Below, in pieces: positions 10,604-21,399 of a DNA stretch of 64,000 nt (its first letter is position 1; every line of letters starts with the position of its first letter). The notes under the pieces are model-generated. The model was not told where the DNA came from. It made no database searches and worked only from the letters and a program-made list of their open reading frames with translations. Origin of the DNA: Zymoseptoria tritici IPO323 (lineage: Eukaryota; Ascomycota; Dothideomycetes; Mycosphaerellales; Mycosphaerellaceae); NCBI RefSeq assembly GCF_000219625.1, contig NC_018207.1:744001-808000 (forward strand), given 5' to 3'. The position numbers and the translations under genes are program-made.

Positions 10604-12171
10604 TCACCAAGAAATCAACACACCAAAAGCCACAGCAGCAACAAGAGCGATGGAACTCGACTGAAGAGCCGGTGTAGCAGCGGAACGCTGACGCGTGCCG
10701 CAGCAAGGTCTGGTGTTAACGACACCATTAGCTTGCGCGGCCACGTCGAAGACAGACCCAGCGTCGGGACTTCCGATGTTGTAGTAATCCACGAGGAGGA
10801 AGTTTGGTGGTCGTCCCCAATCGGCTAGAATGGCGGTCAGTACGTGCTTGTGATTCTTTATGAGGTATTAGGGCGTGACTCACCAGTACAATTGAGCGAC
10901 ATGGCACCCAACCGACCGTACTGATTCGCCTCTCCATTGGTGACATTCAACAGCGCAGTATTAGGAATGAGCAGATCATCTCCCAAATCGATCCCAATCG
11001 CGCTGAGATCAATCTGCTGGTTCAAATTGTGGTTGGCCAGGTACATGAACTGCTCCCTTGCCACCGTCTGGTTCAAATCCGGAGGTCGCTGCTGAGTGCA
11101 AGGGAAGTCTCGATCGGTGGGCGAGAATGGCGTCTCCCACATGTGCGTGAACTCGTCCAAGATGTATGGCACACTGTCCTGGTTGGCGTCGTAGTCCATG
11201 AAGATTACGAGGCGCTGGTTGCGGAGGATCATCTGCCCGATCGTTGGCCATTGGTTGCGGTATTGGGGCACGAATTGCGGTTCGTAGAGATATGGGGCTA
11301 GACCGGCGTTTTGGATGGCTGGGACAAATTTCTCCACGGGCTGGAAGTCGCTGTTACCGATGAGCATTGTGACGACCTCGTATGGGTTGTCCTGGAGGAA
11401 TTCGCGGATTGTGACGAGGGTGTTCTCCCAGGGACCGGCGTTGAGAAGGTCGCAGGAGCTGTGGCAGTTGTAGAGAGTCTGGTTCTGCTCGGACCAGTGG
11501 ACTTGTCCCTGGACTGTGCTGTGTTAGCCGTATCCTTGACCAAGCTGTATCTCACAAATCTTACTCATTCGAATGCCATCATTCAACTGTGTCCTGATGC
11601 CATATCCCTGATTGCTGGCCGCATTATTCGGCACCACCATCGCGGCATTGTGAGCCGTCACGAATGTAATGTTGCTGTATTGACGATTGCAGAACTCCGG
11701 GAATCCATTGCAAGGGACCGTGTTCGTTGGCGCTGGGGCGGAGCTTGTCAATGATGTCCTGGATGTCGTTGTTGCATTCGATGCTCCACCTCCTGTAATC
11801 TGAACGAGATCTACCGATTTCGAGGACCTTGTGATTTGCGAGTTGCTCGTTGCCGTGGCGTTTGATGAAAGCGTCCCATTCGATGACTGCGTCGAGCTGG
11901 AGGTCTCCCTTGTGATCTGGCCCGTGGCTGAGATGTAGGTGAGGTTGCCGCCGGTGATGGCCACGGAAGAAGTGACGGAGCCCGTGGCCAATGGAAAGGA
12001 ATTGGTGAATGAAAATGTCGGCGCCTGGTTGTCGCTGTTGGTTCGGCTGTTACTGCTGCTACTCCTTCGACTGCTGCTAACACTGCTGCTGCTACTGCTG
12101 TCACTGTTGCTGCTGTCCTGTGCGCCTGCAATAACAGCTAAGCACAGCAGCCCGAGAGTGGAGGGAAGCAT
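10604..12171 (-). CDS. secreted, probably GPI-anchored PLC-like phosphodiesterase (3 exons)
   Basis: Exons are 12171-11565, 11513-10884 and 10824-10604, giving 485 aa. Intron 1 (51 nt) and intron 2 (59 nt) have GTAAGA/GTGAGT donors and restore frame exactly. The ATG at 12171 starts a signal peptide (MLPSTLGLLCLAVIAGAQ), whereas the longer frame begins at a non-ATG codon. A Ser/Thr-rich region of about 150 residues precedes the PLC-X-like domain: NITFVTAHNAAM with the first active-site-type His, TQLNDGIRMIQGQVHW, NCHSSCDLLNAGPWENTL, NPYEVVTMLIGN, VIFMDYDAN and GRPPNFLLVDYYNIG. The hydrophobic C-terminal tail (SIALVAAVAFGVLISW) fits a GPI signal. The family is common in fungi and its substrate is unknown; it lacks the C2/PLC-Y parts of signalling PLCs. 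Confidence 0.92.
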
Positions 12172-12681
12172 CTTGAAGGATGTCCGCCGCCGTGACAATG
12201 CTTCAGACAAGAAATGAAGACAGACAACAACACCTAAGCGACCGCAACAAGAGAGAGAGAAGAAACACAAAAGAGTCTCCTACCTTCAACGCCTCCAACC
12301 ATCGCGTCAGGCACACGCATCTGCAGATCGTCCTCTCCCGCGAGCCGCCGTCGCCGCAATCCGAGACTCCGAGGAGCGAAAAATCCGGTGGGAAGTGACG
12401 TGGGTGGAGCATTCAGGATGGAGCTGTCGCAAACAACCATTCGGTAGGCCAAGACTTTGTGGCTGCTTGTTGCGTACGCTTCCGACTGGCTGTGAAGGAT
12501 TCGAGGAACGCCATTTTACTTCAATTGAAGCCATATCACATAACCTCATCGCGTCGTGAGCGGAATTCCACAGTTGAGGAAGTTGATGAGAGAGAGCTTG
12601 GCGAGGTTGGAAGATGTCTGACAGATCTGACAGTCAAACCCACGTGAAATTGACCCCCGTCATCGATCTGTGATCGGATCC
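12172..12681. other. upstream region between PLC-like gene and transposon
   Basis: Probable promoter and leader of the minus-strand PLC-like gene. It contains a GA-rich tract near 12250. I see no gene. Confidence 0.5.
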
Positions 12682-12691
12682 TGGTCGGCTG
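12682..12691. repeat. 10-bp target site duplication, left (outer element)
   Basis: TGGTCGGCTG directly abuts the left inverted repeat and is repeated exactly at 24874-24883 next to the right one. The direct identity extends to about 17 bp because the flanks overlap the repeat ends, so the true duplication length is uncertain by a few bases. Confidence 0.8.
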
Positions 12692-12718
12692 GGATCGCGG
12701 CCCATATGTTCATGTAGG
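12692..12718 (+). repeat. left terminal inverted repeat (outer element)
   Basis: The first 11 bases match the reverse complement of 24863-24873 perfectly. Over 27 bases about 21 match, with some differences of the type RIP produces. Confidence 0.75.
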
Positions 12719-12873
12719 TCACTACACCTCATTTCTTAAAACCTCGTTTTATCGCTATTGCAATGTTGCTCTGCTAACGCTTACTAAGCGCTCGTAACGT
12801 CTACCTCTCTTGCTCGCAACAGCGTTCTTCTTCTTCCTTTAATTACTACCCTTACCGCCCTCGCCGCCCTATA

Positions 12874-13756
12874 ATGCCTCGAACCGCCCTTAATATTAAC
12901 TACCTCTAAGCCGAGATTAAGCTCCTACTTAGAGTCTCCGAGTAGACTTATAGCTAGGTTATTAACTAGCTAAGGTAAGAGAAGAACGTAGATATCGAGC
13001 CTCGTACCTTTCGAAGGATACTAGCTAGATAGGAGCTATTAACGTAGCTAAAGCTATATCTAGCGGAGAAATATAGGGTACTACTATATATAAGGATTAA
13101 GGAGCTTTTCTAGAAATAGGATATTAAGGATAAGAGGCTCTTAAGGTGCTTAAGGAAGGACGGTTTTAAGCTATTATTAGGGCAGTTACGAACGATTCGG
13201 AAGTAGCTAGGCTTATATCGAAAGGTTCTAAAAGATAAGTAGCTAGAGTATAATAAGGTTATATAGATAGCGTTAAGGGGGACGATTGTAGGCGGTACTA
13301 TAGACGACTATAGATATAAGCAGTTAGTAAGGAACCTACAGAAGGATTTCTACCTTATAGGAAGGTTTATATATATGCTTATAAGTACGCTCGTAAGTAC
13401 GCTCGTAAGCTAGATCCTCTCCTCGTAAGCTAGATTCGTCCGCTTGTAAACCCTAATTTACGCTACTCCCCTTACTCGTAAACTCCTCCGCCTAGCTCGT
13501 ACGCTAACGCTCGCCTACTCGTAGGAATTATATATCTTATATCGCGTATTCCCTTAATCCTATAGGTTATAATATACGCCGCCGGAGGGGTACTTAGGAG
13601 CTAGTCTAGCATAGTCGTCTAAAGGCTAAGGGCCCTAATTATATATAGTTAGTAGATGCCTACTATAAGTTCGAGACCTTTAGTATCTACTTTTACGCCT
13701 ATATCGATATATTTATACAGAAGATTATATAGATCTACGTAGGCACTATAGCTAAG
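12874..13756 (+). pseudogene. integrase-like transposase, 5' part (outer element ORF1)
   Basis: The ATG at 12874 is intact (MPRTALNINYL). The N-terminal part reads as HTH-like helices with TFRRILA, DKRLLRCLRKDGFKLLLGQLR and TIRK.LGLYRK, then GTIDDYRYK. After a segment full of CTCGTAAG words (about 13380-13540, possibly an intron or insertion) the frame resumes with YNIRRRRGT and KAKGPNYI.LVDAYYKFETF, which contains the first catalytic Asp (LVDAYY), and IYVGTIAK. The frame is then cut by the LTR element. Many TAG stops sit where Trp or Gln would be expected, consistent with RIP. The gene is dead. The family is inferred from the VDAYYKF..IYA.ID..IYVG pattern of fungal rve-type integrase proteins. 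Confidence 0.75.
13752..13756. repeat. 5-bp target site duplication, left (LTR element)
   Basis: CTAAG immediately precedes the 5' LTR and is repeated at 20557-20561 immediately after the 3' LTR. Confidence 0.95.
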
Positions 13757-14085
13757 TGTGAGGACACCCTCACGATGACGCCCCCTACCTGTCCCAACCT
13801 GGACTATCCTGGCACTATAGATTACCGGTGCTATCTTATCTGGCCCAGACTAGGACATCCTGTAGAGGGACGAACCTTACGGGCGTACGATAGCCCCCGA
13901 GCGGACGTTAGACTACGACCGGTGCCTAGTCTGGGCGGAGGGACGCATTTGGCAACACGAAGGGCGGGTACATAGCCTCGGGGGACGCTCTTGTCTATTC
14001 CCTTCCTTATCGAATCGACTCGTTACATTCTACAACTATTTGTTTTCGGTATAAGCCTACATTCCCTCTTAAGGTGCTTCTAACA
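13757..14085 (+). repeat. 5' LTR (329 bp)
   Basis: Begins TGTGAGGACA and ends TAACA. Aligned by eye to the 3' LTR without gaps it shows 14 differences, all transitions and nearly all in CpA/TpG context. Confidence 0.95.
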
Positions 14086-14179
14086 TTCGATTCGATTAAA
14101 AACAACCGTACAACTATACCGAAAACTACCGACATAGCTCTAAAGGTTACCCGTTGTTAGGACGATTCCCTTCCTAACA

Positions 14180-15240
14180 CCTCCGCCCGACAGTAGGCGA
14201 GCGCTTCCTCTACGGAGCTATCGGCTACGCCTGCTAGTTAGCTGCAGGACGTTAACCTTCTTAACTAGCCTAGCTCGGGAGAGACTACGGAAGAAAGGGC
14301 TACCCGGGAGCACGACAACGAAGTCGCCCGCGCTACCTTCGAGTTCTTAACCCTTTAGCAGAAGATTAAGGAACTCCGTACCGAACTAGACTATCCTACG
14401 CTAGAAGGGAACCTAAGGACGGCTACCCTCCGCTACCTCTTCTCCGAACCTAACTAGCATACTAAAACGAGGGATAACCTCCCTAAGTTAAAGAAGCTAC
14501 TAGTCTTCGAGGGCAAGTCGCGTACGAGCTACGACGACTAGGTCCGAGCCCTCGAAAGAGCCTTTAGACGACACGAAGGATTCGCCGAACGCGAAGACCG
14601 CAAGGTCGACTTTGCTACCGACTATATAGGAAAGCTCTAGTAAGACTACTAGGAACGCTACGTCGACAGCCTTAACGACTAGTCTAAGCTAACCTAGTCT
14701 ATAATAAAGGAGGTTATGCTTAACTCGATAGGTATAGAGACCGAACAGCGCGAGAAGGCCTACGAGAAGCTAAAAAAGGTTACCCTAGGTAACTATACGC
14801 CGGAAGAACTCCTCGAGGAGCTAAAGATACTCTAGAAGGAGCTTAATAAAAGGGACGATAGTAAGAAGATCCTTAGGTTCTATAGCGCCCTTCTATAGAC
14901 CCTTCGCAACCGCCTCTCGAACTACCCTACCGCCCTACTAAACCTAGTAGACGCCGAGGAGAGGGCTAAAAAGGCCTACCGTACTAACGAGGGCTCTAAA
15001 TAGGAGGCTCGTAAGAGGTAGGCTGCTAAAAGGTCCGCTAAGCAGGCGAAGAAGCGCCCTAGCGACGGCTCTACTGCTCCGGACAGCAAGAAGGCAAGGA
15101 CTAGCAATAGCGAACAGAACCCGAAGGCCCCCTCTAAGGCTACGTACTACGGATGCTAACAGGTCGGGCATATCCGCCGCGACTATACTAACTAGCACCT
15201 ATAGAAGGATTCGGGGAAAGAGACGCCCCCTAAGTAGACG
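14180..15240 (+). pseudogene. gag (RIP-inactivated)
   Basis: Reading through TAG stops gives a charged helical Gag-like protein (EVARATFEFLTL, KIKELRTELDYP, KKLLVFEGKSRTSYDD, FATDYIGKL, NYTPEELLEELKIL). A Lys/Arg-rich tail is followed by a remnant CCHC knuckle (YYGC.QVGHIRRDY), in which two Cys codons appear as TAC/TAT, the change expected from TpG to TpA. Start and end are approximate. Confidence 0.8.
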
Positions 15241-15299
15241 CTGTTGCTTAGGTAGGCCAAGTCCTCTATAATAAGGATTAGCGGCGCTCGGCTAAGCTA

Positions 15300-18200
15300 G
15301 GAAAGCGCTGCGCCTAGTAAGGGCGCCTAATTAGCGTCGAGTTAACGCTAAACAGCCTAGGGGAGTCTAGAAAGGTCCGGGGCCTAATTAATAGCGGCGC
15401 CTAGGATAACTTCTGCGATTCTATGCTAGCAAAGGAAATAGGGTAGACGGTTTCCGAGCTATCTACCTAGACAAAGTACCTAACTCTAAATAGCTAGAGC
15501 CTATAGGTCTTTAGAGAAACGAGAAACTCCTACAAGGCTATAGACACCTCTGGCAAGGCGCAGGGGTGCGTAGACACGTTTAAGGTAGGACGTATCTACG
15601 GTTTCGAAGTCGTGCTCGGCATGCCCTAGCTCGAGAAGTACAACCCGGGTATTAACTTCGCTCTAAAGAAGGTCTTCTAGAGGCAGAAACCTTAAAAGCG
15701 TTAAGCGATAGCGGTAGTGTCCCTAGACAGGTTCTACCGGGAGTGTCTCAGTAAAGTCGAGGCAGCTCTTTACGTTATGTCGATCTAAGAGGTCGAAGAT
15801 AGACTCAAACTAGACTAGAATAGTGTCCTAACGGCGTACTCTAACTTCTCCGACGTCTTTTCGGAGGAGTTAGCTAGCGAATTAGCACCGCATAGACCGC
15901 ACGATTTCAGGATCGACCTAGTTAAGGGAGCAAGGGTCCTATTTAGCCCTATATACGCTCTGTCGGAGGCAGAGATAGATGTAATGCGCAAGCAGCTCCC
16001 TAAATATCTAAAGAGTGGCTTTATTTGCTGCTCGACATCCTCGGCGGGTGCGCTAATCCTCTTCGCGAGGAAAAAGGACAACACACTCCGCCTCTATGTC
16101 GACTACCGCGGCCTAAATGCGGTTACGGTAAAGAACAGGGGGGGTCTTCCCTTAATTTCCGAGTTAATAGACTAGCTAGCTAGCGCTAGGTACTTTACGA
16201 AGATAGACCTCCGCTACGCGTACTATCGTGTCCGTATCCGGGAAGGCGACGAGTAGAAGACAGCCTTCCGGACCAGATACGGCTATTTCGAATACACCGT
16301 AATGCCCTTCGGGCTCTGCAATGCCCCCGCGGTGTTCCAAAACTTTATTAACAGCGCGTTAGTAGGGCTAATCGACGTATTCTGCGTCGTTTACCTCGAC
16401 GACATCCTTATATACTCCAAAACGGTGAAGGAGCACGAGGGCCACGTCCGGGAGGTGCTAGAGCGCCTCTAGAAACACAAGTTGTACGCCAACCTGTCTA
16501 AGTGCGATTTCCACAAGGACCGCGTCGACTACCTCGGGTACGTTATTACACGTAATAGGCTGGAGATCGACCTAGAACGGGTTAGATCGGTCTAGGAGTG
16601 GCTACTTCCCTAGTTAATACATAACATTAGGGTCTTTATTAGCTTCGCGAACTACTATAGGCGCTTTATTAAGGGTTTCTTACGCCTCGCTGCGGCACTT
16701 AACCGCTATACGGAGGGGAAAAAGGCAGTAAACTAACGTAAGAAGGAACGAGCATACTTAGAGCTCGACGAGCAAGCTGTGCTTTCCTTTAACGAATTGC
16801 GGAAAAGGTTCTCGGAAGCTCCTATCCTACGCTATTTTAACCTAGAACTGCCCTATAGGGTAGAAACCGACGCCTTAGGCGAGGCAATCTCGGGCATCCT
16901 AAGCTAACTATACGAAGACTACGGCAAGACGCAGTAGTTCCCTATATTATACTTCTTACGAAAGATAATCGCGGTAGAACGGAACTACGTTACGGAAGAC
17001 GCTAAGCTGTTAGCCGTCGTAGACTCCTTTAAGCACTTTAGACAATACCTAGAGGGGGCTCGACACTAGGTCGAACTACTAACGGATTATACAAACCTAC
17101 AAACTCTTATAACGACTAAGACCTTGTCTAGGCAGTAGGTTAGATAGGCCGAGTAGTTATCGCAGATCGACTTTAGGACTATTTACAGACCCGGCAAGGC
17201 TAATAGGGCGGCGGATGCACTAAGCAGAAGGCCCGACCTTACGGACAAGGACTACTCTAGACGGTAGGCTACAGACGAAGAGTCGTCTGCAAGCTTGCGG
17301 CTCCTCTAGACGGCATTCTAACCGCATCTGGACTATAATAGACTAGTAAGGCACGTAGGGGCAGTAAAGGACGCCCTAGACCTGAAAACGCGCCTAAAAC
17401 GCGCCCTCTTAAAAGATCCGACCTTTAACAGGATTAACGAGGAGAAGGACTAAGCGGAACCTGCTTTCTAGGCAGATCGATAGACTAACGAGGATGGAGT
17501 CGCGTATATAGACGGCAAGGCCTACGTACCTAAAGGAAGCATAAGACTCTAACTGCTTTAGGAATACTACGACGACCCTATGGCAGGGCACTTCGGCTTC
17601 TCTTAAACGCTCGAACTTCTACAAAGGAGTTTCTACTAGCCTAAAATAAGGAAATACGTTAAGGACTACACACGAACGTGTTAAGCGTGCAGCAGGGCAA
17701 AGCTACGGCGGCACAAACCTTACGGATTGCTGCACGCAGAGCTACTATCGCTTATACTATAGGAGGATGTAACGCTAGACTTTATAACGGACCTGCTACC
17801 TAGCATACTTCTAGGCCAGGCTTACGACTTAATCCTAGTAATCGTAGACAGATGCACCAAAATAGTCTATTATGCGCTATGCAAGAAGACGATTACCGCA
17901 GCAGAGCTCGCAGAGGTGTTTATAAGGGAAGTCGTACGACTCTATAGCGCACTAGCTACGATTACGTCGGATCGAGGGCCTATCCTAACCTTAAAATTCT
18001 AGAGCACGTTCTGTTTCTGCCTTAGCATACGCCGGAAACTAAGTACAGCGTTCTACCCTTAAATAGACAGGCAAACAGAGCGCCAAAACCAGACGCTAGA
18101 GCAGTATCTTCGCATATACTGCAACTATAAACAGGACAACTAGGCCTCCCTACTTTCTACCGCGGAATTCTCGTACAATAACAGCGTATACTCCGCAACA

Positions 18201-18860
18201 GGGGTTACGCTATTCTAGGCGTACACGACACGGGACCCTCGGCGGTGCTACTAGCCTAGACTACGCCAGGATGGACGAGAAGCCCCGTTCGCCGCACAAC
18301 TTGCGGACCGCGTTATCTCCAACTAGAAGAAACTGCGGGTTAGACTAGCTAAAACAAAGAAGCAAATAGCTAAGTAGGCGAACGAGCATAGGAAGGACAT
18401 CTCCTTCAACGTCGGAGACGAAGTCTACCTTAACACACGCAACATTAGGTTATTAAGACCTTCGGCGAAGCTCGATTACAAATACATTAGACCTTACAAG
18501 GTAAAAGCGGTCATTAACCGCGTCGTATACACACTCGATCTACTAGACTTACTAAAGATCTACCTAACCTTCTATGTTTCTCTGCTAGAACTATCTATCC
18601 CGGACTAGTTTGGTCGCAAACAGGACAGGATAATGCGATACGACGCGGGAGAGGACAATAAATACGAAGTCGAGGCTATTCTGGCCGAACGTGTAGACGA
18701 ACTAAACAATCGGGAGTACCTTATTAAGTGGAAAGACTACGACTAGTCCGAGAACTCCTAGGAAGTAGCAGTTAACATTAGCCCGGTAGCAATGCGGGCC
18801 TACCGGCGCAGAATAGGCTAGAAAGGACCGACTGCGCGCGGTAAATTCCAGAAAAAACGC
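15300..18860 (+). pseudogene. pol: protease, RT, RNase H, integrase, chromodomain (RIP-inactivated)
   Basis: One continuous frame interrupted mainly by TAG. The protease motif reads INSGA instead of the expected DSGA (about 15395). RT motifs include [42 protein letters not shown] and the catalytic YLDDILIYS at 16392. RNase H shows RVETDALGEAISGIL. Integrase shows its zinc region, DFITDLLPS, TITSDRGP and DRQTERQNQTLEQYLR. A chromodomain follows near 18655-18770 (YEVEAILAERVDELNNREYL, then IKWKDYD). Domain order marks a chromovirus-type Ty3/Gypsy element. It is not functional as it stands. Confidence 0.93.
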
Positions 18861-19089
18861 TAACCCCCTTAGTTAATTTTTCAATCCTTTTTGCTTTATG
18901 ACATTAGACTTTAACATTTTTAATAATTCTAGGGATTTTATTTAGGCGTTAAGGCTTTCCATTCTAGACCATTCTAGCCTACGTTAAGCTATTCTGCGCT
19001 ATTATAACTTAAAAGGGCCCTATTACTCTGCGTAATAGCGTTATCTGTTATACCCTGCACACTGCTAGAGCTAACTAGACCAAACCGGC

Positions 19090-19991
19090 TTAATTATCGC
19101 TATCCTCGTCCGAAGCGTCCTCTCTACGCTCCTAAGCAGCCGTAGTGCTTACCAAAGCCTTTAACGCCTCCCTATTAGTCTTTCCCGTACCCCTAGCGTA
19201 CGAATTAAACCTCTCCAGGGCCTTGCTATTGCGATACAAGGCAGTCTTGTACTTATTAAGCTTGTCTGTTAACGACTGGACCGTAATAGCGCCCTTTGGA
19301 TTAATTAGGCGGCTTCTCTTGGCCCTCGGGGTCCCGGCAGCAGCCTGCTCCTACATCCTAGCGTTAGCATAGCCTAAAATGCGCTAGAATAGTACACTTA
19401 CGGCCTTCTCTATATAAGCAGCGGCCGACCTGTCCCGCTTCTTAACCTTTTGACCCGTCGTGTCCTACTCGCGGGTACCCTAGTGCAAAGTAAGACCCTC
19501 CGGGCCGCGAACGCTGTTTCCTAGCTCCCTAAGGCGCTAACTGTTAGCATACTAGTCCAAAATAAGCTAGAACGGCATATACAACTTAATCGAACTAGCA
19601 AACAGGAGTACCTTGCTCCTTAACTTCTTCCTATTGTCCGCGTTTACCACCGGATTAGCGTACTCTACTTAAATCTAGGCATTAATAGTGTCCTACTCGC
19701 CCTTACGGGCCGGAGGGAGCTATTTAGGGTTAGCCTGGATCTAAAAGACTCTAGAATAGTCCAGAAATATCCTACCTAGAAGCAATCGGCATTTCTGTCG
19801 TCCAGACAGCCGGCGCATTTAGCAGTAATGCCCTTAATAGGTTTCTCTGGCCCTAACTAGCACAGTTTAGTTAAGTCTTTGTTTAGCTTAACGTCTTTAA
19901 TGCAATTAAAGTACGGATTGTGGTTAAAAGCCCCGTTGCGGACCTTTTTAGCGTAATCGTTGCGCACGAGGGCTGCGGCGGCGGAAGACAT
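19090..19991 (-). pseudogene. antisense ORF inside the LTR element, about 300 codons
   Basis: On the strand opposite gag-pol, an ATG at 19991 opens MSSAAAALVRNDYAKKVRNG, GAFNHNPYFNCIKDVKLNKD, ITAKCAGCLDDRNADC. After one frame change near 19760 it continues: NRKKLRSKVLLFASSIKLYM, GPEGLTLH, TTGQKVKKRDRSAAAYIEKA, AKRSRLINPKGAITVQSLTD, KLNKYKTALYRNSKALERFN, and ends at 19090 after DASDEDSDN. In-frame stops are mostly TAG at plausible Trp/Gln sites, so the original was probably one gene. It has Cys pairs that could bind zinc, a basic middle, a helical stretch and an acidic end. The function is unknown. It sits between the chromodomain and the polypurine tract. Confidence 0.7.
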
Positions 19992-20210
19992 AGTATGTCT
20001 GCGCTAATGTTAGCCTTGCTAGACCTAAACTAGACTATACTAGCACCACCCTAGATTACTTACTTTTTAGTAGTTAGTAAAGAAGAGAGAAAGTTTAGAA
20101 GAAGAATTAAATTAATATAGCGACGCCACAGACCCGCAAATCCTTCCAGATTGGGACATCTGGCAGCTAACAGCTTGTGAATTTTCTACCCTAACTAAGG
20201 TTAGTTGCAG

Positions 20211-20227
20211 AGAGGGGAGGGGGGCAA
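20211..20227 (+). other. polypurine tract of the LTR element
   Basis: A G-rich purine run (GAGAGGGGAGGGGGG) directly precedes the 3' LTR, the expected plus-strand priming site. Confidence 0.85.
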
Positions 20228-20556
20228 TGTAAGGACACCCTTACGATAACGCCCCCTACCTGTCCCAACCTGGACTATCCTAGCACTACAGATTACCGGT
20301 GCTATCTTATCTAGCCCAGACTAGGACATCCTGTAGAGGGACGAACCTTACGGGCGCACGATAGCCCCCGAGCGGACGTTGGACTACGACCGGTGCCTAG
20401 TCTAGGCGGAGGGACGCATTTGGCAACACGAAGGGCGGGTACATAGCCTCGGGGGACGCTCTTGTCCATTCCCTTCCTTATCGAATCGACTCGTTACATT
20501 CTACAACTATTTGTTTTCGGTGCAAGCCTACATTCCCTCTCGAGGTGCTTCTAACA
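20228..20556 (+). repeat. 3' LTR (329 bp)
   Basis: Begins TGTAAGGACA and ends TAACA, the same length as the 5' LTR and about 96% identical by eye. Confidence 0.95.
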
Positions 20557-20561
20557 CTAAG
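20557..20561. repeat. 5-bp target site duplication, right (LTR element)
   Basis: CTAAG, a copy of 13752-13756. It also restores the reading frame of the interrupted integrase (..GTIAK-TVFLVSK..). Confidence 0.95.
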
Positions 20562-21183
20562 ACAGTCTTCTTAGTTTCTAAGTAGTATTTAGATATAGTC
20601 CGAGAACTTAGCTTTACGCTATAGGTAGGCTCGCAACTAGTTATACTATACTCGTAGCTCTACTAACTTAATTTATATATAGATTATACGGGCGGATTAC
20701 GGCGTAGAGACTCCTATAATAGCTAATATACACCTCTTCTACCGTAAACTTTAAGAGGGTTAGAGTATTAAGTTCCGCGATAGCTTCTAGTATATAACAA
20801 GTAAGGGTAATTAAACGATCGAGCGCTTTTAGGGTCTTAGTGTAGCTATAGTATAGAATCGATAGCGTAATACCTTCTACCGGCTTCGCGACGAAGAGCT
20901 CTATAGCGAGGATAGTAGAGCTAACCGTATAGCATTCCTTACAGTCTACGTTCTAATCCTCCGGTTTATAGTCGAGTAGTTTATTAATAACTATAACGAC
21001 TACGCTATTCGAAAGTAGGCTAAAGTCCTAGGGCACTTACCTAGTATTCCGGCTTATAACTACGACTACCCTCCTAATAGCGTAGAGGATCGCGGAATAT
21101 ACCTCGACGTAGAGCATCCGCGTATTAAGCGGATAGTAGATTAGTATACTTAGTTTAGTTAGTATTCCCCTACGCGCGAGTAG
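20557..21183 (+). pseudogene. integrase-like transposase, 3' part (outer element ORF1)
   Basis: Continues the protein broken at 13756. TVFLVSK.YLDIVRELSF is followed, after a frame change, by ADYGVETPIIANIHLFYRKL with the second catalytic Asp, then N.TIERF with the catalytic Glu. The D-to-E interval is about 41 residues by my count. After that come WRN-like RNTFYRLRDEELYSEDSRAN, FINNYNDYAIRK, and PSIPAYNYDYPP..DRGIYLD, which resembles the C-terminus of fungal rve-type integrase proteins. TAG replaces several Trp/Gln codons. The exact stop is uncertain. The three acidic residues support DDE chemistry in the ancestor. Confidence 0.75.
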
Positions 21184-21399
21184 CTCGCGAGCGGTTACGA
21201 GCGGTTACGAGACGACTAGGGTTAAGGAGCGGTATAGGGATTATAAGCTTATAGGCTAGCTTCTTAACCTACTAGCGTTACGAGCGTTTTACGAGCGATA
21301 GCGAGCGAGCTAACTATTTATAGATCTTCTTATATACCTTCCTCCGCCGACTCTACTATAGGCTTCTAAGATACTAGTAGCTAGTAGCTATCCGGCGAC

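Larger units (their letters stand above)
13757..20556 (+). mobile_element. Ty3/Gypsy chromodomain LTR retrotransposon, complete, RIP-mutated
   Basis: A 6.8-kb element with 329-bp LTRs (TG..CA ends) at both sides and a 5-bp CTAAG duplication. Order: gag with a zinc knuckle, protease, reverse transcriptase (YLDD), RNase H, integrase and chromodomain, which is the Ty3/Gypsy chromovirus order. All coding frames are broken by TAG/TAA stops at former Trp/Gln codons. The element retains more CpA/TpG than the outer transposon, so it is less heavily mutated. An antisense ORF lies between the chromodomain and the 3' LTR. A primer-binding site was not recognised after the 5' LTR. Confidence 0.95.

Noticed and set aside
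19145..19372. 75-codon plus-strand open frame in the LTR element
   Set aside because: Shadow of the antisense ORF, which has far better coding character.
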